From: Pectinophora gossypiella
Lineage: Eukaryota > Arthropoda > Insecta > Lepidoptera > Gelechiidae
DNA length: 64,000 nt
Direction of reading: 5' to 3'
NCBI RefSeq assembly: GCF_024362695.1
Contig: NC_065407.1
Span: forward strand, 868,001 to 932,000
Shown here: piece by piece, positions 21,189 through 31,772 of the stretch
Numbering within the stretch: position 1 is the stretch's first letter
Layout: each line of letters begins with the position of its first letter
Translations under genes and position numbers: made by a program
The notes under the pieces: model-generated
The model's input: only the letters and a program-made list of their open reading frames with translations
What the model was told of the DNA's origin: nothing
Database searches by the model: none

Positions 21189-21748
21189 AAGTCCGACCTA
21201 TCTTTGTTTAGCTCTATTTCAATTTCACTTTAAAATAACCCAGACAGACTCACCAATATGATACAAATATTTATTCGAAAGGTTGGCAAAAGAAACATCA
21301 TCGTATCTTAAACAAAGAGAAGTTGCAGGAACGGAGGAAATAATTTAGTTCTTTGTGTTGGTAGTATCGAGCGGAGTGCGCCTGGCGGGCATCGCGATAT
21401 TAATCGACGCAAAGCTGATTATGCACTCGCTCTAACGTTGTCTTTCCAGTTTCCATTTCACTTCTTCCCCCAGCCAGTTGTCTTATTGCAATCGATTTCA
21501 ACAAACAAAAATATCCCCTGAATGAACTTGCCGCGACCGTTATACGATTTCATAGGTTGGTTCCAATCGCGTTGGTGATAGCGATAGCATTTTTTATATA
21601 ACGATTATATTCGACAGAACATATTTATGTTAATGCCTACAAAATGTGTTTTAATAAGTTTTATCCCGTGTATTTCGAAGTCTGCTTGCATATAAGTAGA
21701 CTTTCTAAACTATAAAACATTAAATTGGCAGATACGAAACGTTATGTA
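21189..21748. other. Intergenic stretch, no feature recognised
   Basis: GAGCGGAGTGCGCCTGGCGG (about 21369) resembles 12600-12622. No coding similarity was found. Confidence 0.4.
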
Positions 21749-21890
21749 CAATCACGAGCATTAATATGTATACACTTTGGTACGATGTCACATTAACTTT
21801 TTTGCCAAATTGAACTGTAAGTCTCATTAAATGTCAAATATGTTAGTGCGACAGAGTCCTAAAGTGGGTACATTATATTGCTCATGACTG
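21749..21890. mobile_element. MITE H, copy 4
   Basis: Ends CAATCACGAGCA and TGCTCATGACTG are flanked by TA at 21747-21748 and 21891-21892. It is full length and closely matches copies at 34414 and 39956/43882. Confidence 0.88.
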
Positions 21891-22129
21891 TACTAGGTAC
21901 TAGCATGCTTTGTGGCGGCAACTTTACGGACTACTTACCTACTTTCACATGTGATAGTGGAATGTAGAATTCTAATAATATAAGCGATTGTGAATTGTAT
22001 CGACGGGGAAGAGAGTGCATATCAGGTGGTGTTCGTGAAGCAGGCGGCTTAAGACCTGGACAGACGGAGCGGGGCGCTCGCACGCGCGATTTGCAAGATC
22101 CGCTCTATCGCGACCGAGCACGCCTCTAA

Positions 22130-22310
22130 GGCTGCCTGTCCATTTAAGCGGAGCGAGCTTGCGGAGCGGTGAAAGGGATAAATATTAACCAATAGGATTA
22201 ACCAATCTCTGTCCACTGCAGCTGAGCGGAGTTTTTATGCAATCCTATTGGTTAATATTTATCCGTTTCACCGCTCCGCAAGCTCGCTCCGCTTCAAAGG
22301 ACAGGCAGCC
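22130..22310. mobile_element. MITE K, 181 bp, near-palindromic, TAA target duplication
   Basis: The arms GGCTGCCTGTCC...AATATTAACCAATAGGA and their complement extend about 70 bp each. TAA flanks it at 22127-22129 and 22311-22313. A 3-bp TAA/TTA duplication is typical of PIF/Harbinger-type elements. It sits exactly in the left target duplication of the hAT-type element. Confidence 0.88.
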
Positions 22311-22558
22311 TAACAGTGATGTCCGTTCCCGGGAATATTCCCAAGGTGGGAAGGTTCCTTTTATAAAATCTGGTTAATAGCATGGTATAAGAAGACCATG
22401 TATGTTCAATCCTATGACAAACCGCCATTGCTAGCCCCTGATGACGTAAGTGTTACCATTAAATTGGTATCTCCAACATTCCAAGGACCTAAATTTTATT
22501 ATCGAAAATTAAGTGAATTACTGACGTAATGTATTTAATTACTATTATTTGTCAAATA

Positions 22559-24190
22559 CACTTCTCATCAAAAAAATCGAAACACTTCCGTTTTCATTGT
22601 TTCTGTCCGAATTTAACACAAAAAAGAATTCATACGATGAAAAAAAATACATAAATGTATAGCTGGCAGTTTGGCCATTACAGTAATAAGCGAAAATTCT
22701 AAATTCAAAACTAGAATTTCATTTGTTTATCTTATAAACGAAATGAATCACTGTTTTGAGACAAATGTGTGTTTAGGGTTGGAGTACATTTAGCGTTTAA
22801 AAACTAAAAATTGGCGCCTATCCTTAAACTTTTTGTTTTTTATTTCAATACTGTGACTTTGGGACGTCTGAAAAAAGGTTTTTTTTCTAAAACGTATGGA
22901 TACTTCGCCCACAGAAGCCGCCCAAGTTGTGGCATTGCTGGATTCTGGCCTTAGTTAGCGTGTTGTGGCTGCAAGACTGCATCTAAGCCTGTCATCTGTT
23001 CATAGAGTCTATAAACGTTATCGGGAGACTGGTTTGTTCACGCGCCGTTCAGGATCTGGCAGGAATCGGGTCACTTCTGAGCGAGATGATCGATTTATTG
23101 TAACAACTTCTTTAAGAAATCGACGCCTTAACGCTTTTCAACTGCAGCAGCGACTTCGTGTTGTACGAAGGGTGGCTGTAAGTGACTCTACAATTAGAAG
23201 AATGTTGAAGGATCGTGGACTGGTACCGCATAAGCCAGCAAATGGGCCGAAATTAACTGCAGACCATCGAAGAGCGCGCCTTAACTTTGCACGTGAGCAC
23301 CTAAATTGGTCATACCTACAGTGGAGCAAAGTTCTCTTTTCTGATGAGTGTAAAATTATGCTGTATGGTAACGACGGAAGGAACAAGGTCTACAGAAGAG
23401 ACGGAGAACGCTATGCACAATGCTGCATTGAAGAAAAGGTCAGCTATGGTGGCGGTTCGTGGACGGTTTGGGGAGGAATCAGCGCCGACGGTAAGACAGA
23501 GCTTGCTTTCGTGTCTGGGCCACGTCTGCCTGCACTAAACTGTCATCGGTACGTCGAAGAGTGTCTCGAGCCTCATGTGATGCCCTATGCACATTTTATT
23601 GGCAACGGCTTCATATTCATGCACGAAAATGCTAGGGCTCACACCGCGGGCGTCGTACGAGATTATCTTAACGAAGTCGATATCTCTATTATGGAATGGC
23701 CAGCAAGAAGCCCGGACATGAATCCCATTGAACATCTGTGGGATGAATTAATGAGACGAATTCGAGCAAGAGATCCTGCCCCAGAAACACTTAGCCAGCT
23801 GCAAGATGCAATCCAAGAGGAATGGGACAATATACCACAGCATGTGATCGTGACTCTCATCCGATCGATGAAGAACCGTATGGAAGCAGTAATTAGAGCT
23901 CGGGGAGGGAATACAAGTTATTAAATAAACGTTTTTTAGCTTTTTTTTTCATTTACGTGTGTTGTTTTATCCATTTCCTTTATACTCCATACGGAATAAA
24001 AATGACTCATTTAACAAAATACGAAACCTATGAAAAATTCATTTAAATTTAGAACATTAACATTAAGACTTGATAAGCTCATATTACTATTAAACGACAT
24101 TTAACATTTATTCCTAAATGTACACATTTTTCTGATAATCCTGACAAAACGTAAACTTGCAAGGTGTTTCGATTTTTTTGATGAGAAGTG
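22559..24190 (+). mobile_element. Tc1-like transposon, 1632 bp, TA target duplication
   Basis: The inverted ends CACTTCTCATCAAAAAAATC are identical for 27 bp. TA flanks it at 22557-22558 and 24191-24192. It contains one transposase gene on the plus strand and lies inside the hAT-type element, so it arrived later. Confidence 0.95.
22896..23924 (+). pseudogene. Tc1-family DD34E transposase with nonsense codon and substituted catalytic Asp
   Basis: The natural ATG is at 22896. The frame is intact to the stop before 23925 except for TAG at 22956-22958 (codon 21). The N-terminal helix-turn-helix region includes ARLHLSLSSVHRVYKRY, and a second DNA-binding segment includes SDSTIRRMLKDRGL. In the DDE domain the first Asp lies in LFSDECK and the third acidic residue is the Glu of NPIEHLWDE. 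The second catalytic position, 34 residues before that Glu, is Glu (GAA at 23625-23627, in FMHENARAHTA) where the family has Asp. About 343 codons is normal for Tc1. Starting at the GTG at 22965 would avoid the stop but lose part of the DNA-binding region. The protein would cleave and paste the transposon ends at TA sites; this copy is very probably inactive. Confidence 0.92.
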
Positions 24191-24599
24191 TATATAAAAA
24201 TCCTTAAAATTGTACGTGAATCTTTTACTAAAAGTTCAAGATTTCTTTGCAAAGTAAATTAAATACATTGGATGTGGGTAATTTATTTTTTACAAAATGG
24301 CAACGTAGGGTGGGATGACGTCAGCTGGGCTAATCTTGAAATGCTAGCTGTCACTTTTGAGCATACCTGGTTTTATTATACCTTAGTTAAAATAAAGGAC
24401 ACGGGCTGCTTTTAAAAAAAATGTTCTTTCTTGTAGTCTGCTCCTATCTACATAAAGGCTAAATAATTAAGCTCTTTTTACATAACTTATGCGCTTTTTT
24501 ACTGCCGGGAATGTTTCTACTTTGGGAAAGTTCCCGGGAATGGCACATCACTGACCTCTAACAATACCCACATTCACAAACTCACAGACACACGATACT

Positions 24600-24722
24600 C
24601 TCTAATGGACCCATCGTAGTGTCATAGGTTCGAATCCTGGCGTGGGCTCTGAACCATTGAATTCGGCTTTATAATTTGGATTACAGAAAATTGATATCAC
24701 GTGCTTTCCAAGATTTGTGGCT
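24600..24722 (+). mobile_element. SINE F, 5' part with tRNA-like B box
   Basis: TAGGTTCGAATCCTGG is B-box-like. GAATTCGGCTTTATAATTTGG and GATATCACGTGCTTTCC follow. The element resumes at 25326 after a LINE insertion. Confidence 0.7.
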
Positions 24723-24728
24723 GATTAT

Positions 24729-25319
24729 TTATTTATTATTTATTTATTTATCTAATAATTACAACTATAAGTTACCATACAGGCATATGCCCAAGGCGGT
24801 AACTTAGACACATACATTAATATAAACTTAAATTATTATTTCAATATTTACAATATTATACTTATATACCTAGATACTAAACTTATCAAATATGTTACCT
24901 ATTATCACATACAATTTTAATTATAGCCTCTGCGAACTTCGCCAATGAACAATTGAACAGGTCTATTTCCTTGGCAACCTCATTTAATATATTTAGAGCG
25001 GTGGTAACGGGATCTTGCCTCATTATATTAGTGCGACTCTTGGGTATATAAAAAATTTGATTCCGCGGACCATGCCTCAACCGTAGATTTGGGACTTGCA
25101 GCCCGATAGCTTGTAGGATCGCAGGGTTATGCAGGACCCCTCGAAATACCTTAAAAATATACGTAGTTAATGCTACTTTCCTTCTAACCTCCAGCTTGTA
25201 ATATCCTCCCATCCCAAGTAAGAAAAGGGTAGGATACATTAAAGGATAATACGGGAAGACTCCATATTGTCTAAAGTATATGTGCCTCAGAAATTTATTT
25301 TGGATCCTTTCTAGCATAA
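24729..25319 (-). pseudogene. 5'-truncated LINE: RT C-terminal region and (TTTA)n-complement tail
   Basis: The minus-strand frame from 25317 to 24895 encodes MLERIQNKFLRHIYFRQYG, then FLLGMGGYYKLEVRRKVAL and a LHNPAILQAIGLQVPN block. This matches the region after the RT domain in Jockey-like LINEs (ERVQxKFLR...LxxRR...). The 3' UTR ends in (TAAA)n at 24729-24750. GATTAT flanks it at 24723-24728 and 25320-25325. It is inserted within SINE F. The RT catalytic domain is absent, so the copy was inactive on arrival. Confidence 0.85.
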
Positions 25320-25325
25320 GATTAT

Positions 25326-25420
25326 ACTAATGGCAATGGGCTCGCTTTCTATCAGCTACATAGTACTTTTGTCGTCTGCCTACCCTTTCGGGGATACAGG
25401 CGGGATTCTAAGTTATGTTG
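25326..25420 (+). mobile_element. SINE F, 3' part after LINE insertion
   Basis: GGCAATGGGCTCGCTTTCTA and CTGCCTACCCTTTCGGGGAT complete the SINE F begun at 24600. Confidence 0.7.
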
Positions 25421-27431
25421 TCATTCCAAATTTTTGATTGACGATATAAAATAATACAGCGCTCTTATGTCCAACGCAATTATTCATAAAACTTTGTTTA
25501 TTCACGTTTATTTACTACCAATCGGCGGAAAAATAACATGGACACATTCAGCGGGTGCGTGGGCACACCACCTCGTGGAATATAGACAATTCGATTGCGA
25601 CGTAAATGGCAATTGTCGAATTGTGATCCGTGTGTCGGCATTTATTGCATAGCACGTCTGTAATTTGCATACGTTTGAATACTAAGTACCGCCAACGTCA
25701 CGGTTTGAAGCCACTTTAATTGAATAGTTCGATTTATGCTTATTAGTTTAACTTTGTATTTATTACATAGGCTAGGCTCGTAGTACAAAGCTCTGAAATA
25801 TGTTATACTTTTCAGAAGACGGTGGTTTAAACTCGTTTAGATATTTGCCCCGAGATAGGTACGAAGCTACGTCTCGACTTGACTGAAGATAACAGGAGAC
25901 GGCTCGCGTGCTGTGCACTGTACCGCTGCTGTCATACCACAAACCAGAGAAGGTAATAAGTTATTTATAAGCAGTCGCCTTGAAGCGGACTGTAGTTGCA
26001 TACGGCTACGTGCTCTAAACAAATTGCAGGGTCGCACACAGCCTTCACATTTGACTATCTCAAATTCACAACAAAAATTTAAGACGATTTAGACGTGGTG
26101 TCAGGCACTAGAGATATGAACGGGGTATCATCAAGTTTGTCTTTAAAATATGAAGTACTTATGGAGTGAAGGGAGAGGTGAAATTGAAACTGGGTGCGAT
26201 GCTTAGTATGCATTGGGCGGCGCGACGTGTAGCGATGGCCGGGCGGCCCGCGGCAGGCATCGGCGCTCCAGTCACGTTTTTCCAATTGTTTTGTGACGAC
26301 GTGTATCATTCCTTTAAATCAGATTTCATGATTTATCGCCGCATCGCACGGCTGTAACTTTCTGTCTAAATCTTAAATTACGTTTTCCTCGTGAGGCACG
26401 TGTGATATATTGGTATCATTTGCGTTATGTGTGGCAGACTCAATTTCGTAAACGTGAACGATCCACAAATAGCGTCTTTAGTATTCATGGAGCCGGTTGA
26501 AAGATCGTGTGACATTTGCAATTTTTGTTTCATTAAGAATTCAGTCGTAGGGGATTCGTATGACGGGGAGGGGATGACACGGCGCGGGCTATGGTGGCGG
26601 CGCGGGCATGTTATAGCGGCCATCAATCTTGGCCGCTCTGAGCGCACGTATTTAGCCAATTTGTCAAAATTCCTCTTTGACTTTTACACGTTGTGTGCCC
26701 ACGTCAGGATTCCACGTCCGTCTTATTACGGGTTGAGCGAGCTCCGCGCCGCCGATGAAGGTAATGCGATTGCCGGTCGCTGCCCATGTGTTTCCTAGCA
26801 TAACGGGAAAAATAAACGTACAAATCAGAATTATACTAAAATATGACGATTCAATCTCATCAACACACGTAGATGTGGTACAGCGGACATTACCGGAAGT
26901 TTGTACGAAAGTAAACCTCGTTGCGCGTATTTTATTGTGTTGTTTCTATGTCAGCTTTTCCCATTTGTTCAACTAAGTAGTGAATGGCATTCGAGGTAAA
27001 TCTACAATAAATTATTGCAAAATTTCAAAACGCCTAATACCTTTGTATGTTATGTACATTTTTTCAAATTATAGTGTGTTCAAAAGTGGACATTATTTAC
27101 AAAATTTAAACACTGTTTTTACCGTGGCTATCCATCAAAGTAAATGTCAATAATGCGGGTATATCAAGGGCCAGTGTAAAGTTACGAGGGAATCAATCAT
27201 TTGTAATTTCATTGTATGGCCCTGTCACATTACTTATTGTAAGTAGTTACAATATATGCCGGTATTTTATGCTCTATAATAGCTTATTATACATTAGTAA
27301 GTATTATTTACCGCGGTTCATTATGTACTACTTAATCCACCACTATAAAATAAATATTGTATCTATTTATCTAAACTGTGGTGCATTTAAGTAGTTTTAT
27401 ACTTGCGTGGAACTATTTTTCACTTTTATAT
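25421..27431. other. Intergenic stretch, no gene recognised
   Basis: GC-rich patches occur near 26205-26275 and 26570-26640. Overlapping ORFs up to 123 codons lie on both strands and resemble no family. No element ends were found. Confidence 0.4.
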
Positions 27432-27520
27432 ATAAGTCCCACTTCTAAACGCAGGCTACACTCAATGAACCGGAGGGGGTATATTGCAACTTCAACACAC
27501 TTTTCCACTGCGGATTGGTG
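27432..27520 (-). mobile_element. SINE B, diverged, split by a MITE
   Basis: On the minus strand ACCGGAGGGGGTAT and GCGGATTGGTGG positions match the SINE B 3' half. The copy resumes at 27857-27876 beyond the inserted MITE. Confidence 0.6.
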
Positions 27521-27856
27521 GTGTCCGTCAGAATCGCCGGTCACTCGTATTTTGTCGGCGTATTTTAAGTTGAAATGGTGCCCATAATTGCTTCCCACTT
27601 AATGCCGTCTAGTGCCTATCACCAAACAATTATTTGCTTCCAGCGTATTTTAGAAATAAAATAACGTTTAAAAGTGACCGGCGGTTCTGACGGCAGGATG
27701 GATGGTCACTCGGCGTGTTTATGGCTATAGAAACTAAGAGACGGTAATATTATGAGACAATCATTGCTTCCCACTTAGTGCTCACAAACTTATAATACGG
27801 ACAGCCTATAAGTGTTCAGAAAAAAAAGACGAGTGACCGGCGACTCTGACGGAGAC
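27521..27856. mobile_element. MITE R, 336 bp, with 8-bp target duplication in SINE B
   Basis: The left end GTGTCCGTCAGAATCGCCGG and right-end complement GTCTCCGTCAGAGTCGCCGG match for about 28 bp through CACTCGT. GATTGGTG (27513-27520) and GGTTGGTG (27857-27864) flank it. The eight-base duplication suggests a hAT-type source. Inside, GCTTCCCACTTA occurs twice and a third GTGACCGGCG copy is at about 27675. Confidence 0.78.
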
Positions 27857-27876
27857 GGTTGGTGGAGGTGTTTTAG

Positions 27877-28199
27877 TGTACTGACCCATTGTTGCATAAC
27901 TTGTGGAGATATGAATTTCGCGCAACAAACATTTGATAAGTACGAGTGGCTTTTAATCCGACGTTGCGCCAACTTCGCAGTTTGCCCAGTTAAAATGGCT
28001 ATGTTTGCCACTGGGGATTGTGCTAATGCAACTTGTCTCTACAATACAGTACATGCTCTTATCATTTAATGAACAAAGTGCGCGATAGGTGATTCGCTAA
28101 TTGTTGAATAGTGATAGAGACTGAAATTATGATAGTCAACTATGGCACGTTCGAATGAAAAAAACCAAAAAACTCAAGACTATTCTCGACTGGGCTAGT
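27877..28199. other. Intergenic stretch, no feature recognised
   Basis: Nothing beyond background sequence was seen. Confidence 0.4.
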
Positions 28200-28300
28200 C
28201 GGAAGTTCATCCGTCGCATGATGAACTGAGCTCCCACGCATCACCGAACTTTCTGTTAGATCAACATGATAGGTTAGTCATATCGACGTCTATAACGGCC
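28200..28300 (+). repeat. Repeat T, partial copy
   Basis: It shares TTCATCCGTCGCATGATGAA and CTGTTAGATCAACATGATAGG with the other copies. Confidence 0.5.
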
Positions 28301-29465
28301 TGGCATAGAATTTCAGAGGAAAAACAGGTACTTATTTTCTTGTTTCATATATTTAGAGCGTCATTTTTTCGTAGTAGGGTTGTAGTTATTAAACTTATGT
28401 TTTTATTTATGTTATTTTTGGGTATTATTTATTAAGATAACGTACTTCCGATACGTTCAACGTAATTATCAAGTAAATACAGGAACACTAAAAGTAAAAG
28501 CTAGTAATACTTATATATACTTAAGTATTTGAAATGTTCCAATTTCCTTATAAGTAGGGAAGTACCTGCTTGTTTTTGCATCTTCGTCTTTCCTCTCTTA
28601 AATGTTTTGGACTAGATACGATATAGTTAATGCAAGGACTCGCTCGGACACATGTGCGCGGCACAACCTTCGAAATGCTGACTTACATTGAATCCGCCGC
28701 GCCGGCAGATGGAAAAATATGTTATTCTCCGAGGGCAATCCCCTCCAAAGTATTATTGGCCTCTTTTTCTGAAATGTACGACTTTAGCTACGGCTGTTGT
28801 TTTGACTGATAGCACGATTAGAAAAAGATATTGTTTCGGAAAGGAGTTAAAAAAGTTCAATTCGTTTTAAACTCGTAATGCAGACTATTGTTGAAACTCG
28901 TTATTTCTCTCTTGTGTAAAAAATCGGGTAAAAACTCAAGATCTGGCGTGTCCACAAATAGGTTTTTTCAGTCTTAATCTGTGTTACATTGTGGAGCAGT
29001 TGAAGGAAATTCTTTTGAAAATCTGGGATCAGCAGCCACTTAATTCCGGCGGAGTTGAGCCAGTGGCGGGTAGCGAACACAAAGTGGTTGTGTTGATGGA
29101 TTTTATGCAATTTTCAGAATCTATCACAGCCGAGCAGCTCGGGCCCGTAGGGATTAAGTTCGATCTTTTCGCAATACTTATAGGGTAAACAGCTTGTGCC
29201 GACGACGCTGTGATAAATAACAACCATCTCAGATAGACTGGCTGACGTGCGCCGACACTGCCATATTGCTCGTTTTACGCCACCGAAGAAATGAAAATGT
29301 AGGTTATTATTACAATGATAGTTTGCTGATATTATTGATGATGTCGTTTGGGTGATGTGCTTGGTTGATGTATGTTATCGTACTGTATAAGGTGACTAAT
29401 ATACATAGAGGGGCGGCAAGTAGGAGATGCGTGTTCAGTGAGTCGTTTACTAGCAGACTTCCAAC
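28301..29465. other. Intergenic stretch, no feature recognised
   Basis: ORFs of 60 to 69 codons here overlap on both strands without similarity to known proteins. Confidence 0.4.
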
Positions 29466-29635
29466 TTACTACTAGTACTTACTACTACTTACTACTACTT
29501 ACTACTACTACTACTTACTACTACTACTACTTACTACTACTACTACTTACTACTACTACTACTTACTACTACTACTACTTACTACTACTACTACTTACTA
29601 CTACTACTACTTACTACTACTACTACTTACTACTT
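29466..29635. repeat. TTACTACTACTAC-type microsatellite
   Basis: About 170 bp of ACT triplets is punctuated every 13 to 15 bases by CTT. It directly adjoins the 3' tail of a minus-strand SINE A. It generates a Tyr/Thr/Leu-only ORF that is not a gene. Confidence 0.95.
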
Positions 29636-29932
29636 CTTCTTATCGTGTGGGTTCTGAGATGGATTATCAATCTCATCAACCCTGGTTCAGGGCCCCTGAC
29701 GTGACTCATGTAACGACTACGTACTTACATTAGTAAGTAGTAACCGGGACCGACGGCTTAACGTGCCTTCCGAAGCACGGATCATCATACTTTCGGACAT
29801 ACAGGTGATCAGCCTGCAATGTCCTAACCAAATTAGGAATCCCAAAGTGATTTTTGTAATATATCCACACCGGGATTCGAACCCGGGTTCTCCGGATCGT
29901 GAGCACAACGCTCAACCACCGGACCACGGAGG
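29636..29932 (-). mobile_element. SINE A, near full length
   Basis: All parts are present on the minus strand, from the head (complement of TTCGAACCCGGGTTCTCC) to the tail at 29636. ACTTACTACTA-like sequence occurs on both sides (about 29463-29473 and 29937-29948) and may be the target duplication. Confidence 0.9.
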
Positions 29933-30031
29933 CTGTACTTACTACTAATGACTTGACTTTAGTTGGGTAGTTTCCAACTAGTCAACTTACCTACCCTACC
30001 TACCACCTTACCTTACCTTTACCTTTTACTA

Positions 30032-30560
30032 AACGTCAAAACACGAAATTACTATGGAATTTGTATGAAAAAGCAACCTGGGACGTCATAGACGTGACAA
30101 AATTTCGCACTTTGTCACGTTGTCATTATTAAAATTCATAAATAAGTTAAATAGAAAAAAGAATATGTTTTTGTCACCTTTTTAGGTCTGTCTTTATTTA
30201 GTAATCAGACATTCATAATTTATCTTTGACTTAGGAAACTACCCAATTATAGAGTGTTTCAGTGACTTTAGTGAAAATGCAATTCCATCAAGAAGTGGAC
30301 AATATAAAATACTTACACTACAACCTAGTCAAATGAGATACTTTTTTGGAAACGTCAAACTAAAGTTTTCTTTTGAGTTTGTATGGAAATACTGTCCTAT
30401 GACGTCATCAATAAAAGCGATCAAACGTCGTACTCATTGTTACTTAATTCATAAATAAAATACAAAAATAAGTCGAAAAGTAAAATGAGATTGATTTTTG
30501 ATTATTTGAGATTGACTTCTATATTAACATTTTATAATTTATCTTTAACCCAATTAAATA
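30032..30560. repeat. Two diverged direct copies of an AT-rich repeat (about 210 bp each)
   Basis: Copies at about 30032-30240 and 30351-30560 share AACGTCAAA, TTTGTATG, a GACGTCAT motif, ATTCATAAATAA and ATAATTTATCTTT in the same order and at similar spacing. Class unknown. Confidence 0.5.
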
Positions 30561-31204
30561 TCCATAATGCTGCCTGCATTAATATTTAATATTTGTTTAA
30601 ATATTTTATAATTTAATTTTAATTAATTCCCAAAATAAGCTAAGCATATTTTAAAAAGGGATCAACATTTTTGACCATACTGCGCGCCCGTGCACTTTAA
30701 TTCGCATTAACTTGCTCCCAACTTAGTTGAAGACTTTTTGCTTCTTTCAATGTACGTCGGGTAATGAATACTGAGTAATGGCTTGGCTGCAACGTAGTTG
30801 TGTCAAAACGCATTACAGTTCGCATTAACTCCTTAACAAAGAACATTTTCATTTCGCCTGGCTAACGAGAAAAATAAAGCAATAAACTTGCGGGCAGGTA
30901 ACTTATAAATATCTATATTAGTCTTCAACTTTCCTTTACGTTGCTTAAATGAACTGACTATAACTTTTAATGTTGAAGACGGCTTTCGCGGTATTAGAGA
31001 AATGTGATTACTGCAAGTCTGGAATTCTGTTTCTTTGTCTTTATTAAAGTTAGATTTTTTATTTTGTTCTACATCGAAATTTAAATGCGGGGCCAATTTA
31101 TTTGTTTTTATTTATTTATTAAGGTACATACAACATTACAGTATGGCCCAATGCGCTGTATGACGAGAAAACAAATGTAAAAATGTGTGTCTAATGTTGC
31201 GTCA
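30561..31204. other. AT-rich intergenic stretch
   Basis: A TTTTTATTTATTTATTAAGG run at about 31107 looks like the tail of a minus-strand LINE, but no coding part follows. Confidence 0.4.
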
Positions 31205-31450
31205 CGAGTAAAATGATCCTGAAGACCCGATTACTCTAGTCATACAGGCGGTCAATCAGCTTGCGACAACAAAGACTTAAGTATCTCGGTACCGACCCCG
31301 TCGGCGTGGTCAATGATTTCCCTCATTCAGGGCTTATCGCTATCGGCCCACTTGGGTTGATTAATCATTTCAACCTAATCGCCTCAGACGACGCCCTGAG
31401 TCACCATCAGGCCTGTTGTCTTAAATTTAGAACGGGCGAGAGCCAAGTAG
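31205..31450 (+). mobile_element. Retroposon D, 3'-truncated
   Basis: It runs from GAAGACCCGATTACTCTAGT through CGTGGTCAATGATTTCCC to ACGGGCGAGAGCC. The last 80 bp and poly(A) are missing where SINE A begins. Confidence 0.75.
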
Positions 31451-31772
31451 TCTTCTTCTATCGTGTGGGTTATGAGGTGGAGTACCAACCTCATCAACCC
31501 TGATGTCAGGGTTACTATTGAGTCGCCAAAGGCCCCTGAAATAGCTTATGTAACGACTACTTACTTACATCAGTAAGTAATAACCGGGACCAACGGCTTA
31601 ACGTGCCTTCCGAAGCACGGACCATCTTACTTACGGACAGTCAGGTGATCAGCCTGTAATGTTCTAATCAAACTAGGGACCAAAGTAATTTTTGTGATTT
31701 GTCCCCACCGGGATTCGAACCCAGGACCTCCGGATCGTGAGCCCATTGCTCAACCACTGGATCATGGAGGTT
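31451..31772 (-). mobile_element. SINE A, near full length
   Basis: The complete order from head (complement at 31725-31770) to AGAAG tail at 31451 is present. CAAGTAG precedes it at 31444-31450 and recurs at 31790. The gap of about 18 bp makes it uncertain as a target duplication. Confidence 0.88.

Larger units (their letters stand above)
22314..24553. mobile_element. hAT-type non-autonomous element, interrupted by a Tc1-like transposon
   Basis: The left end CAGTGATGTCCGTTCCCGGG and right-end complement CAGTGATGTGCCATTCCCGG match over about 45 bp. Once MITE K is removed, the flanks read GCCTCTAA and ACCTCTAA (24554-24561), an 8-bp duplication with one mismatch. Eight-base duplications and CAGTGATG-type ends point to hAT. 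About 600 bp remain without the inserted transposon, and no hAT transposase is visible. Confidence 0.85.

Noticed and set aside
29438..29704. Tyr/Thr/Leu-only 88-codon ORF
   Set aside because: It is translation of the ACT-type microsatellite.
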